NCBI RefSeq assembly: GCF_013376045.1
Contig: NZ_JABMJG010000001.1
Location: forward strand, 310,001-374,000
Length of the DNA stretch: 64,000 bases
Direction: 5' to 3'
DNA from: Variovorax sp. SG517
GTDB taxonomy: Bacteria; Pseudomonadota; Gammaproteobacteria; Burkholderiales; Burkholderiaceae_C
The notes below the pieces were generated by a model, which saw only the letters and a list, made by a program, of their open reading frames with translations, had not been told where the DNA came from and made no database searches. Positions 24,282 to 32,396 of the stretch are shown in pieces; the stretch's first letter is position 1; the number at the start of each line of letters is the position of its first letter. The position numbers and the translations under genes are program-made.

Positions 24282-25097
24282 TCACTCTTCGATGTTCAGG
24301 ATCTTGCCCAGGCCGAGGAAGTAGTTGGCCAGGGCCAGCACGGTGGCCGTGACCGCGATGTAGACCACCGACAGCGCCGCCAGCGTCGGGTCGGCGAACT
24401 CGCGCACGTAGTTGTACATGGCCACGGGCAGTGTCTGCGTGTCCTGCGTGGTCACGAAGAGCGAAGCCGTGAACTCGCTGAAGGACATGATGGCCGCGAA
24501 AAGCCAGCCGCCGAACAGCCCGGGCGCCAGCAGCGGCACCGTCACGGTCAGCAGCACCTTGAGCGGCGAGGCGCCCAGGCTGGCCGCGGCCTGCTCCAGG
24601 CGCTCGTCGAGGTTCTCCATCGACACGTAGACGCTGCGCATCACGAAGGGCAGCACCAGCATCACATGGCACAGGATGGCGATGCCCCAGCCGCGCTGCA
24701 CCGAAGCCTGCGACACCAGGATCAGCAGCCCCAGCCCCAGCGTGAAGTGCGGCACCACCAGCGGCGAATGCAGGATGGCCAGCAGGGTCTGCTTGCCCTT
24801 GAACTCCATCCGCTTCGCCGCGATGGCCAGGCAGGTGCCGATCACCAGCGCCAGGATAGACGACCAGCCGGTGACGACCAGGCTGGCCTTGAAGCCATGC
24901 TGGAAGTCGGGGTAGCTGAACACCCGCGCGAACCATTGGAGCGAGTACGACTCGGGCGGGAAGCTGAGGATGGCCTTCTCGTTGAACGCGGCAATGGTGA
25001 CCACCACCACCGGCAGCAGCACGAAGCCCAGCAAAACGGCAATCAGCAAGGGGCCGGCGATGCGCAGCGGAAGCGGCAGAGCGCTCTGGATCTTCAT
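24282..25097 (-). CDS. ABC transporter permease, PotC-like
   Basis: A 271-residue inner-membrane permease with about six helices. The cytoplasmic EAA loop that docks to the ATPase is EQAAASLGASPLKVLLTVTVPLLAPG. The protein resembles PotC/YdcV-type subunits of the polyamine/opine/phosphonate family. The start MKIQSALPLPL was chosen because GGAGGG stands about ten bases upstream and it leaves a four-base gap to the neighbouring permease; an ATG six codons earlier would overlap it. It is third in the operon SBP-permease-permease; the matching ATPase gene is at 32397-33554 on the other strand. Confidence 0.9.
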   Translation of the reverse strand: MKIQSALPLPLRIAGPLLIAVLLGFVLLPVVVVTIAAFNEKAILSFPPESYSLQWFARVFSYPDFQHGFKASLVVTGWSSILALVIGTCLAIAAKRMEFKGKQTLLAILHSPLVVPHFTLGLGLLILVSQASVQRGWGIAILCHVMLVLPFVMRSVYVSMENLDERLEQAAASLGASPLKVLLTVTVPLLAPGLFGGWLFAAIMSFSEFTASLFVTTQDTQTLPVAMYNYVREFADPTLAALSVVYIAVTATVLALANYFLGLGKILNIEE

Positions 25098-25101
25098 GGT
25101 T

Positions 25102-25950
25102 TCAGTGCCCTCCAACGGCCTTCAGCCGCTTTGTCACCTGGCCCAGCGCGAGCAGCGCGGCAGCGGTCAGCAGCAGGCCGACCACGCTCAGGCTCGCGGC
25201 CAGCGGGAAATTCATCGACGAGAAGCCGAGCTGGTAGACCAGCGTGGACACCGTCGGCACGCGGCCGCCGCCGATCATCTGCGGCGTGGCGAAGGCACTG
25301 AAGGTCCAGGCGAATGCCGTGGTGATGCTCGCCAGGATGCCGGGCATCGACAGCGGCAGCGTGACCGTGAGGAAGGTCTTGACCGGGCCCGCACCCAGGC
25401 TCTGCGCGGCCTTCTCGTAGTCGCGGTCGATGTGGGAGATGGCCGTGGCCAGCATCAGCACCACCACAGGAATGGTCACGTGCACCAGCGCCACGAGCAC
25501 GCCCAGGTGCGTGAACATGAGCTCCAGCGGCCACTCGATCAGGCCCAGACGGCGCAGCACGCCGTTGATGAAGCCGTTGCTGCCCAGCACCGCGATCCAC
25601 GAGTAAGTGCGCACGATCTCGCCCAGGAACAGCGGCGTGATCGACACCACGAGGATGAAGGACTTGAGCGCCCGGTTGCGCACGCGCACCAGCGCGTAGG
25701 CCAGCGGATAGGCCACGAGCAGTGAGAACACCGTCGTCTCCACGCTCAGCAGCAGGGTGTTGGCGAACGCGGCGAGATAGATCGACTTGGTCAGTCCGCT
25801 GAAGTTCTCCAGCGTAAGGCCGCCCACGTCCAGCGAGCCGGGCACGAAGGCGCGGAAGCTGAACTGCAGCACGGCCAGCAGCGACACGGCAATACCCGCC
25901 GCAACAATGACGGCCGGAGATACCAGCCAGGCCCGTAGATCGGAACGCAT
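25102..25950 (-). CDS. ABC transporter permease, PotB-like
   Basis: A 282-residue inner-membrane permease with about six helices and the EAA loop EKAAQSLGAGPVKTFLTVTLPLSMPG. It matches PotB/YdcU-type subunits (LAFANTLLLSVETTVFSLLVAYPLAYAL and TPLFLGEIVRTYSWIAVLG). The start MRSDLRAWLV has GGGCAGGA directly upstream; an upstream in-frame ATG gives a less likely basic extension. It lies 118 bases after the binding-protein gene and four bases before the second permease, so it belongs to the same transcript. Confidence 0.9.
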   Translation of the reverse strand: MRSDLRAWLVSPAVIVAAGIAVSLLAVLQFSFRAFVPGSLDVGGLTLENFSGLTKSIYLAAFANTLLLSVETTVFSLLVAYPLAYALVRVRNRALKSFILVVSITPLFLGEIVRTYSWIAVLGSNGFINGVLRRLGLIEWPLELMFTHLGVLVALVHVTIPVVVLMLATAISHIDRDYEKAAQSLGAGPVKTFLTVTLPLSMPGILASITTAFAWTFSAFATPQMIGGGRVPTVSTLVYQLGFSSMNFPLAASLSVVGLLLTAAALLALGQVTKRLKAVGGH

Positions 25951-26068
25951 TCCTGCCCTTCCCAACAACATCAACAACAACTTCTTCTTCAGATGCTCGA
26001 TCGTCGCGGGGAGACCGGCGCGGCACCGGCCGCGCGGGTCTCCCCGGCTTGCATGACCCCGCGGGGGA

Positions 26069-27097
26069 TCAGTTCATGATGTTCTCGGTGAACCACTTGC
26101 GCCATTCGGCGGTCTTCTCGGCGCGCAGCTTGTTGTCGATCACGATGGCCTGGGTGTCCCACTGCTCCTTGGTGGTGAATACGCCGGGCAGCTTGGCGTC
26201 TTCGGCCGAGACCTTCGCGTTGGTGACGACGGGGCTGGCCTTCTTGGAGGCGACGATCTTCGACTGCACGTCGGCCGACAGCGCGATGTTCAGGAACTTG
26301 TAGGCCAGGTCGGCCTTGGTCGTGCCCTTCATGATGGCCATCGTGTCCACGCCGAGCACGGCGCCTTCCTTGGGCATCACGACCTTGATCGGCACGCCCT
26401 GGCTGGCCATGTAGTAGGCGTTCATCGACAGGATCACCTCCACGGGCGTCTCGCCGGTGGCGATCAGCTGCTGGGCGTTGGCGTCGTTGGTGTAGAAGGC
26501 CTTGAAGTTGGGCTTGAGCGCCTTGAGCTTGTCCTGGCCCTTCTCCCAGGTGGCGGCATCGCCGCCCGAGAGCATGGACGACACCGTGATGATGTGGCTC
26601 GGGTCGAAGTCGGGCGCGCTGATCTTGCCCTTGAGCGCGGGGTTCCACAGGTCGTTCCAGCTTTCGAGCTTGATGCTGGCGGGCACCAGGTCGGGGCGGT
26701 AGCCGATGGAGTAGACGTAGGCCCAGCTGCCGATGTGGTACGGGCTGATCTTGGCGCGGTCCACCAGGTTGGCGTAGTTCGGGACCTTGGCGGTGTCGAT
26801 CTGCTCGAACAGGTTGCTGTTCACGTACAGCCAGCCCACGTGCGAGGTCGTGAAGGTGATGTCGCTCTCGGGCTTGGAGGCCAGCTTGGCCTTGTTCAGG
26901 CGGTCGATGGTGCCGCCCGTCACGTACTTCACGGGCACGCCGGTCTGGCGGGTGAATTCCTTGCCGATGTTGTCGTCGATGAGGTCACGGAAGCTGCCGC
27001 CCCAGGTGCTCACCACGAGTGCGTTGTCCTGTGCCCAGGCGGTGGTGCCGCCCAGCGTGACGGAGAGCGCGCACAAAGTCAGAAGCTTGCGAAACAT
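26069..27097 (-). CDS. Periplasmic substrate-binding protein of ABC transporter (PotD-like)
   Basis: A 342-residue exported binding protein; signal MFRKLLTLCALSVTLGGTTAWA, cleaved before QDNALVVSTWGGSF. The ALVVSTWGGSFRDL and later LESWNDLWNPALKGKISAPD and GDAATWEKGQDKLKAL segments are typical of the spermidine/putrescine-like SBP_bac_8 family, which also includes opine and amino-acid-derivative binders. The start ATG follows GAGGTTC by eight bases. It begins the operon SBP-PotB-PotC and is divergent from ridA. The ligand is unknown; the neighbouring enzymes suggest an amide- or amine-containing compound (inference). Confidence 0.88.
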   Translation of the reverse strand: MFRKLLTLCALSVTLGGTTAWAQDNALVVSTWGGSFRDLIDDNIGKEFTRQTGVPVKYVTGGTIDRLNKAKLASKPESDITFTTSHVGWLYVNSNLFEQIDTAKVPNYANLVDRAKISPYHIGSWAYVYSIGYRPDLVPASIKLESWNDLWNPALKGKISAPDFDPSHIITVSSMLSGGDAATWEKGQDKLKALKPNFKAFYTNDANAQQLIATGETPVEVILSMNAYYMASQGVPIKVVMPKEGAVLGVDTMAIMKGTTKADLAYKFLNIALSADVQSKIVASKKASPVVTNAKVSAEDAKLPGVFTTKEQWDTQAIVIDNKLRAEKTAEWRKWFTENIMN

Positions 27098-27411
27098 TGA
27101 TTGAACCTCGATCGTAAAAGTTGAACATCTGCCGGTACTGCGGCTGCAGATGCCCTGAAGCACCTGCAACACACCTTCTGCGTGTGCAGCACCTGCATCA
27201 CGGGGCCGGATCATAGGAATGGCTTACCGCCGCGGCCTAATCGCCTTTTACGTACAGGTGGCTCAAATTTTCCGAGGGCCCCGGCGCGCGCGCCGCTCGG
27301 AAATTCCTAAACGGTCGCACGGAAAAAACAAATGGCGCCGACGGCCGGCGCCAACGACCATGCCGGTCCCGGCGCCATCGGCGTCTCATGCCCCCAGCCC
27401 CTGCAGCGACC
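27098..27411. other. Divergent promoter region of the SBP operon and ridA
   Basis: A 314-bp gap with no gene. Near its middle (27268-27304) lies a large inverted repeat: outer arms TTTCCGAG and CTCGGAAA around GGCCC and an inner perfect palindrome CGGCGCG/CGCGCCG. The left arm begins the 14-bp motif TTTTCCGAGGGCCC, which also occurs upstream of the ABC ATPase gene. The rest of the gap shows nothing else I can name. Confidence 0.6.
27268..27304. promoter_or_regulatory. Large inverted repeat with TTTTCCGAGGGCCC motif, putative operator
   Basis: Outer half-sites are TTTCCGAG (27269-27276) and CTCGGAAA (27296-27303), separated by 19 bases that themselves form CGGCGCGCGCGCCG. It is about 170 bases from the start of the SBP gene and about 110 from ridA. 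A LysR- or GntR-type dimer is an obvious candidate binder, and a LysR gene (28573-29565) is in the same locus. The same structure could instead fold in the ridA leader RNA. Confidence 0.5.
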
Positions 27412-27825
27412 ATGAAGCACACCCGCATCCGTCCTTTCAACACCAAGGTCACCTACCCGGAACAGAAGCTGGACAACGACCTCTGCCAGGCCGTCGTCGC
27501 GCGCGGCCGCACCGTGTTCCTGCGCGGACAGATCGGCCAGAACCTGGAAACCTCCGAGAGCGTGTGCATCGGCGACGTTGCCGGACAGGCCGAGCAGGCC
27601 ATGTCCAACATCGCGATGCTGCTCGAGGAAGCCGGCGGCGAACTGCAGGACATCTGCAAGATCACCATCTACATCATCGATCCGCGCTACCGCGAGGCCG
27701 TCTACCTTGTCGTCGGCCGCTGGCTCAAGGGCGTGTTCCCGGTGTCCACGGGCATCGTGGTCTCGGCCCTGGCCCGACCGGAGTGGCTGGTGGAGATCGA
27801 CGCCACCGCCGTCATCCCCGACTGA
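27412..27825 (+). CDS. RidA/YjgF family enamine/imine deaminase
   Basis: A 137-residue cytosolic protein. Family members hydrolyse reactive enamine/imine intermediates released by PLP enzymes or act in degradation of N-containing compounds. Seen: VARGRTVFLRGQIGQNLETSESVCIGDVAGQAEQAMSNIAMLLEEAGG, DICKITIYIIDPRYREAVYLVVGRWLKG and PVSTGIVVSALARPEWLVEIDATAVI. The active-site Arg of canonical RidA (in the RAR...A segment before the LVEI stretch) is represented here by the Arg of SALARPEWLVEI. Start ATG at 27412; an ATG eight codons earlier is an alternative. It is five bases before a DUF1028 gene, a common pairing, in a catabolic locus. Confidence 0.9.
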   Translation: MKHTRIRPFNTKVTYPEQKLDNDLCQAVVARGRTVFLRGQIGQNLETSESVCIGDVAGQAEQAMSNIAMLLEEAGGELQDICKITIYIIDPRYREAVYLVVGRWLKGVFPVSTGIVVSALARPEWLVEIDATAVIPD

Positions 27826-27830
27826 ACGCC

Positions 27831-28505
27831 ATGACCTTCTCCATCGTTGCGCGCTGCCCCGCCACCGGCCAGTTCGGTGCGGCCGTGGCCTCTTCTTCGC
27901 CTGCCGTGGCGTCGCGCTGCGTGCGCGGCCGCCGGGGCGTGGGTGCAGCCGCCAGCCAGAACATCACCGACCCCGACCTGGGCCCGCTGCTGCTCGACCT
28001 GATGGCCGCCGGCAACACGCCCGCGCAGGCCGTGGCGCAACTGCAGCAGCAACGGCCCTTCATCGACTACCGCCAGCTCATGGCCATCGACGCGCACAAC
28101 CCGCCGGTGGTGTTCACCGGCGCCAACGCGCTGGGTACCCTGGCGAGCGTGGTGGGTACGCACGCGGCCTGCGCCGGCAACATGCTGCTCAACCGCGAGG
28201 TGCCGGCGGCCATGTTGGCGGCCTTCGAAAAGGCCGAGGGCGCGCTCGCGGAGCGTCTGATGCAGGCCATGCTCGCCGGCCAGGCGGCCGGCGGGGAAGA
28301 AGGCCCGGTGCACTCGGCCGGACTGCTGGTCTACGAAACGCAGAACTGGCCCGTGGTGGACCTGCGGCTGGACTGGGTGGAATCCGACCCGGTACAGGCG
28401 CTGTACGCCACCTGGAAAATCTACGCGCCGCAGCAGGAGGCCTACATCACGCGTGCGCTGGACCCGCGCGCAGCCCCCAGCTTCGGTGTGCCCGGCAATC
28501 TCTGA
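27831..28505 (+). CDS. DUF1028 family Ntn-hydrolase-like protein
   Basis: A 224-residue protein of the DUF1028 family, predicted to have the Ntn-hydrolase fold. The start MTFSIVARCPATGQFGAAVASSSPAVASRCVRGRRGVGAAASQN is the conserved family block, followed by GPLLLDLMAAGNTPAQAVAQL, a conserved GNMLLNREV and GLLVYETQNWPVVDLRLDWVESDPVQAL. The catalytic residues are not known for the family; a hydrolase of amide bonds is inferred. It lies five bases after ridA, so both are co-translated, and the pairing is found widely in catabolic gene sets. Confidence 0.87.
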   Translation: MTFSIVARCPATGQFGAAVASSSPAVASRCVRGRRGVGAAASQNITDPDLGPLLLDLMAAGNTPAQAVAQLQQQRPFIDYRQLMAIDAHNPPVVFTGANALGTLASVVGTHAACAGNMLLNREVPAAMLAAFEKAEGALAERLMQAMLAGQAAGGEEGPVHSAGLLVYETQNWPVVDLRLDWVESDPVQALYATWKIYAPQQEAYITRALDPRAAPSFGVPGNL

Positions 28506-28572
28506 CGCAGGGCTGTCGCTACACTGGCGCGGTCGCTTTCGCGCCGCGCGTGGCGCGCCTTCCTGTTCCGAT

Positions 28573-29565
28573 ATGCTCAACCGCGTTTCCCTGCGCCAGA
28601 TGGAGTACTTCGTCGCGACGGCCAAGCACGGCAGCATCGCCGCGGCCTCCGCGCAGATCCACATCTCCTCCCCTTCGATCTCCGCGGCCATCGCCCACAT
28701 CGAGAGCGAACTCAACGTCCAGCTGTTCGTGCGCCACCCCTCCAAGGGGCTGGGGCTCACGGCCATCGGCACGCTGGTGCTGAACCAGTGCCAGGACGTG
28801 CTCGAACGCTCCTCGCGCCTGTACGAGATCGCTTCCGACTCCGGCGACGTGATGCAGGGCCCGCTGCGCGTGGGCAGCTTCCAGTCGCTCACGGCCATGA
28901 TCGCGCCCGAGGTGATCTTCGGCTTCGCGCGTGCCTTCGAGCGGGTCGAGATGCAGATGGTGGAGGGCGACCAGGAAGTGCTCATGAACAAGCTGCGGTC
29001 GCTGGAGATCGACGTGGCCCTCACCTACGACCTGCGCCTGGACGACGACATCGAGTTCGAGAGCCTGGCCACGCTGCCGCCCTACGTGCTGGTGAGCGAA
29101 CTGCATCCGCTCGCGCAACAGAAGGCCGTCACCTTCGAGGAGCTCGCACCGCAGCCCTTCGTGCTGCTCGACCTGCCCATGAGCCGCGACTACTTCACCT
29201 CGCTGTTCGCCAGCGTCGGGCTGACGCCCAACATCGTGGCGCGCTCGCGTTCCGAAGAGGTGGTGCGCTCCATGGCCGCCAACGGCATCGGCTATGCGCT
29301 GTTCAACGTGCGGCCCAAGTCCAACCTGTCGCTGGACGGCAAGCGCCTGGTGCGCGTGCGCTTGGCCGGCAAGAACCGCCCCATGCTCCTGGGGCTGGCC
29401 ACCTACAAGCCCATGAAGCAGTCGCGGCTGACCCAGGCTTTCATGGACCGCTGCCGCGCCTACATCTCCGACCAGTACATCCCGGGCATGAGCGCGGCCA
29501 GCTTCTTCGATCCCCATCCCGTGGCGCCGGATGCCTCCGACGCGCCACCCGCGCAACAACCATGA
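28573..29565 (+). CDS. LysR-family transcriptional regulator
   Basis: A 330-residue regulator. The winged helix is at residues 1-65 (RVSLRQMEYFVATAKHGSIAAASAQIHISSPSISAAIAHIESELNVQLF), followed by a linker helix and the periplasmic-binding-protein-like effector domain from about 90 on (GPLRVGSFQSLTAMIAPEVI). The start MLNRVSLRQ has no clear ribosome site; upstream extensions overlap DUF1028 and are unlikely. Its stop overlaps the M20 deacylase start by four bases. Likely regulator of the surrounding locus, probably through the shared motif upstream of ridA and of the ABC ATPase (inference); the effector would be the transported substrate or an intermediate. Confidence 0.9.
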   Translation: MLNRVSLRQMEYFVATAKHGSIAAASAQIHISSPSISAAIAHIESELNVQLFVRHPSKGLGLTAIGTLVLNQCQDVLERSSRLYEIASDSGDVMQGPLRVGSFQSLTAMIAPEVIFGFARAFERVEMQMVEGDQEVLMNKLRSLEIDVALTYDLRLDDDIEFESLATLPPYVLVSELHPLAQQKAVTFEELAPQPFVLLDLPMSRDYFTSLFASVGLTPNIVARSRSEEVVRSMAANGIGYALFNVRPKSNLSLDGKRLVRVRLAGKNRPMLLGLATYKPMKQSRLTQAFMDRCRAYISDQYIPGMSAASFFDPHPVAPDASDAPPAQQP

Positions 29566-30752
29566 CCACTGAACGCTCCACCAGCGTCTCCAGCCTATCC
29601 AGCGTTTCCCTGCTGGAGACGCTGATCGCCTTTCCCTCCGTCTCGCTCCAGCCCAACGACGGACTCATCGCTGCGGTGCAGGAGATCCTCTCGGCCGCCG
29701 GCATCGCCTCCACGCGCGCGCCGGACCCCGAGGACCCGCGCCGCACCAACCTGTTCGCATCGGTCGGACCCGAGGGCGTGCCCGGCGTGCTGCTGTCGGG
29801 CCACACCGACGTGGTGCCCGTGGAAGGGCAGCCCTGGACATCGCCGCCTTTCAAGGCCACCCACAGGGACGGCCGCATCTACGGACGCGGCGCGGCCGAC
29901 ATGAAGGGCTTCGTCGCCTGCGCAGTCACTGCCATGGTGGCTGCCGCCGGACGGCCGCTGAAAAGACCGCTGCAACTGGCGCTGTCCTTCGACGAGGAGA
30001 TCGGCTGCGTCGGCGTGCGCCATCTGCTGCGCCGGCTCGAAGGCCGTCTGCCGGCGCCCTACCTGTGCATCGTGGGCGAGCCCACGCTGATGCGCATCGG
30101 CACCGGCCACAAGGGCAAGGCCGCCTACCGCGCGGTCTGCTGCGGCGAGGCCGGGCATTCGGGCCTCGCGCCGCAGTTCGTCAACGCCATCCACATGGCC
30201 AGCGACCTCGTGGCCTCGGCGCGCGAAGTGCAGCGCGAGCTGGCCGAAAGCGGCCCGCGCGAAGAAGGCTACGGCGTGCCCTACTCCACCGTGCACGTCG
30301 GCACCATCCAGGGCGGCCGCGCACTCAACATCGTGCCCAGCGAATGCACGCTGAACTTCGAGATCCGCAACGTCGCGCAGGACGAGCCGGCGCAGATCCT
30401 CGAGCGCATCCTGCAGAACCTGGCCGCGCGCGTGAAGCGCGAGGCCCAGCATGCCGATGCACCGCTGCCCGAGGTCACGCTGCGGAACAGCTACCCCAGC
30501 CTGTCGACACCGGAAGATGCGCCGGCCGTCGGCCTGCTGCGAGGGCTGCTGCCCGAGGGCACGCCCACCACCAAGGTCGACTACGGCAGCGAGGGCGGCC
30601 TGTTCCAGCAGAGCTGGCAGCAGACGCCCGTGCTGGTGTGCGGCCCCGGCAGCATCGCGGTGGCGCACAAGGCCGACGAATACGTGGAGCTGTCGCAGCT
30701 GCAGGCCTGCGACCGCATGCTGGCCGGGCTCGTCGACTTTCTCTGCCGCTGA
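29562..30752 (+). CDS. M20 family deacetylase, ArgE-like
   Basis: A 396-residue zinc amidohydrolase of the ArgE/DapE group. Metal ligands can be seen in GHTDVVPVEG, RGAADMKGF, FDEEIGCVG (general base Glu), GEPT and the C-terminal AHKADEYVE. The lid domain has GEAGHSGLAPQFVNAIHMA. The frame starts at an ATGA overlap with the LysR gene. ArgE hydrolyses N-acetylornithine; in this locus an N-acyl amino acid or similar N-acylated compound is as likely. It ends with a strong bidirectional-looking hairpin 60 bases later, so it is last in the ridA-DUF1028-LysR-M20 set. Confidence 0.9.
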   Translation: MTTERSTSVSSLSSVSLLETLIAFPSVSLQPNDGLIAAVQEILSAAGIASTRAPDPEDPRRTNLFASVGPEGVPGVLLSGHTDVVPVEGQPWTSPPFKATHRDGRIYGRGAADMKGFVACAVTAMVAAAGRPLKRPLQLALSFDEEIGCVGVRHLLRRLEGRLPAPYLCIVGEPTLMRIGTGHKGKAAYRAVCCGEAGHSGLAPQFVNAIHMASDLVASAREVQRELAESGPREEGYGVPYSTVHVGTIQGGRALNIVPSECTLNFEIRNVAQDEPAQILERILQNLAARVKREAQHADAPLPEVTLRNSYPSLSTPEDAPAVGLLRGLLPEGTPTTKVDYGSEGGLFQQSWQQTPVLVCGPGSIAVAHKADEYVELSQLQACDRMLAGLVDFLCR

Positions 30753-30811
30753 TTGGATAGATAGATCAGCCACGCCGCAGGATGCTGCGGCTCACGGTGC
30801 GCGTCGAATGA

Positions 30812-30847
30812 AGAAGGCCGCCGGATCGCAGGATCCGGCGGCCTTCT
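30812..30847. terminator. Perfect 16-bp hairpin between convergent M20 and FMO genes
   Basis: AGAAGGCCGCCGGATC and its exact reverse complement flank a four-base loop (GCAG). It lies between the convergent M20 deacylase and flavin monooxygenase genes and can end transcription from both sides. There is no long T-tract on either side. Confidence 0.7.
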
Positions 30848-30867
30848 CATTGATGCAGCTTGCGCCC

Positions 30868-32127
30868 TCAGCTCTTCTCGTACGACATGTAGCCCTGCTG
30901 CAAAAGGATGTGGTCGGCGATGTACTTGGCGTCGTGCCACACGCCGTAGATGAACGACGAGGCACGGTTCACCAGATTCGGCAGCCCCAGGAAGTAGATG
31001 CCGCTTTCCGCCGAGATGCCGCGCTTGTGGTACGGCTCGCCGTTCTCGTGGAAGGCGTTGACCTGCAGCCAGCTGTAGTCGAACTTGAAGCCCGTGGCCC
31101 ACAGCACGGTCGTGATGCCGGCCTCGCGCAGGTCCAGGCTCAGCGTGGGCTCGGTCAGGCATGCGGGGTCGGGCAGCAGCTCCCAGGCCTCGGGCTCGGG
31201 CGGGAACGGCAGGCCGTTCTGCTCGATGTACGCATCGGCTTCGCGCAGCACATCGAAGTAGGCCTGGTCGCCCTCGGCCACGTTGCGGGCCAGGCCTTCG
31301 GCGAAGCGCATCACGCCGTTCTCGTACGACTCGGTCAGGCCCACCAGTTCGATGCCTGCGTGCGCAAGGCGCCGGAAGTCCACCGTGCGCCCACCTTCAT
31401 AGCCGCTCACGGCAAAGGCCACGTGCTTCTTCTTGGGCTTGATGCGCACTTCGTCCCACAGGCCGAGCGCGCCCAGCCACCAGCAGTAGTCGCGCCCGCG
31501 GTAGGAGCGCGGCGGGCGGTAATGTTCGCCCACCGAGAGGTACACCTTGCGGCCGGCCTGGCGCAGCTCTTCCGCGATCTGCGAGCCCGAGGCACCGGCG
31601 CCCACGACCAGCACGGCACCATCGGCCAGCTGGCCCGGGTTCTTGTAGGCCGACGAATGCAGCTGCGCGACCGGCGCGTCGGCCGGCACGATGGAGGGAT
31701 AGGCCGGAATCTGGAACGGGCCGGTGGCCGCGACCACGTTCATCGCCTCGATGACGCCTTGAGAAGTCGTCACCTTGAAGCCCGGTCGGCCGACATGGCG
31801 CTCCACGCGCTGCACCTCCACGCCTGTGCGCACGGGTGCCTTCAACATGGCCGCATAGTCCTCGAAGTACTGGGCCATGCGCTCCTTGGGCGGAAAGGCT
31901 TCGGGCGAGACGCCTTCGAACTTCAGCCCCGGAAAGCGGTCGTGCCAGGCCGGGCCGTTGGCGACCAGCGAATCCCAGCGCTCCGAGCGCCAGCGCTCCG
32001 CGATGCGATTGCGTTCGAGCACGAGGTGCGGAACACCCATGGCCGCCAGATGCTCGCTCATCGCGATGCCGGCCTGGCCTGCGCCGACCACGAGGGTGTT
32101 GATTTTCTCCACTGACTCCACTGACAT
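30868..32127 (-). CDS. Flavin-containing monooxygenase (class B, FMO-like)
   Basis: A 419-residue NAD(P)H- and FAD-dependent oxygenase. Two Rossmann motifs are seen: TLVVGAGQAGIAMSEHL at the N-terminus and AVLVVGAGASGSQIAEELRQAG at about 185-205. The stretch NGPAWHDRFPGLKFEG is near the N-terminal half. The final third holds GIYFLGLPNLVNRASSFIYGVWHDAKYIADH. This group hydroxylates amines, or acts as a Baeyer-Villiger-like enzyme. The start MSVESVEK has TGAGGA eight bases upstream; the frame runs further upstream but without ribosome site. It is divergent from the ABC ATPase operon and shares its promoter region. Confidence 0.87.
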   Translation of the reverse strand: MSVESVEKINTLVVGAGQAGIAMSEHLAAMGVPHLVLERNRIAERWRSERWDSLVANGPAWHDRFPGLKFEGVSPEAFPPKERMAQYFEDYAAMLKAPVRTGVEVQRVERHVGRPGFKVTTSQGVIEAMNVVAATGPFQIPAYPSIVPADAPVAQLHSSAYKNPGQLADGAVLVVGAGASGSQIAEELRQAGRKVYLSVGEHYRPPRSYRGRDYCWWLGALGLWDEVRIKPKKKHVAFAVSGYEGGRTVDFRRLAHAGIELVGLTESYENGVMRFAEGLARNVAEGDQAYFDVLREADAYIEQNGLPFPPEPEAWELLPDPACLTEPTLSLDLREAGITTVLWATGFKFDYSWLQVNAFHENGEPYHKRGISAESGIYFLGLPNLVNRASSFIYGVWHDAKYIADHILLQQGYMSYEKS

Positions 32128-32329
32128 TTGATGTTCCTCAGGATGATCGGCGCCGGCGCTTTCGGCCGAGCGGGCCGGCACTGCCATGCACCGATTGGGG
32201 GGCGAGTCTGATGAAGGGCACCGCGTTTGAAAATCATGTTTTTCAGACGCAAGGCTTAGGAAAAAGCGAAGCGCAGCCTCCACGCTACGAAGGCGTTGCG
32301 CTCACGCTGGAGGAATCGCCTGTTTCGTT

Positions 32330-32343
32330 TTTTCCGAGGGCCC
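32330..32343 (+). promoter_or_regulatory. Second copy of TTTTCCGAGGGCCC motif
   Basis: The same 14 bases as at 27268-27281, lying 54 bases before the ATG of the ABC ATPase gene and in the divergent gap with the monooxygenase. Here only the left half of the inverted repeat is present; no CTCGGAAA partner was found within 40 bases. It is a candidate binding site for the locus regulator. Confidence 0.5.
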
Positions 32344-32396
32344 GCCTCAATATCTGCAAAGGCCCGATGGCAGCCTGTTGGCTTATCGTTTCGGCC

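Noticed and set aside
32211..32396. Upstream extension of the ABC ATPase from an ATG at 32211
   Set aside because: It would swallow the shared regulatory motif and has no family resemblance; ATG at 32397 fits PotA length.
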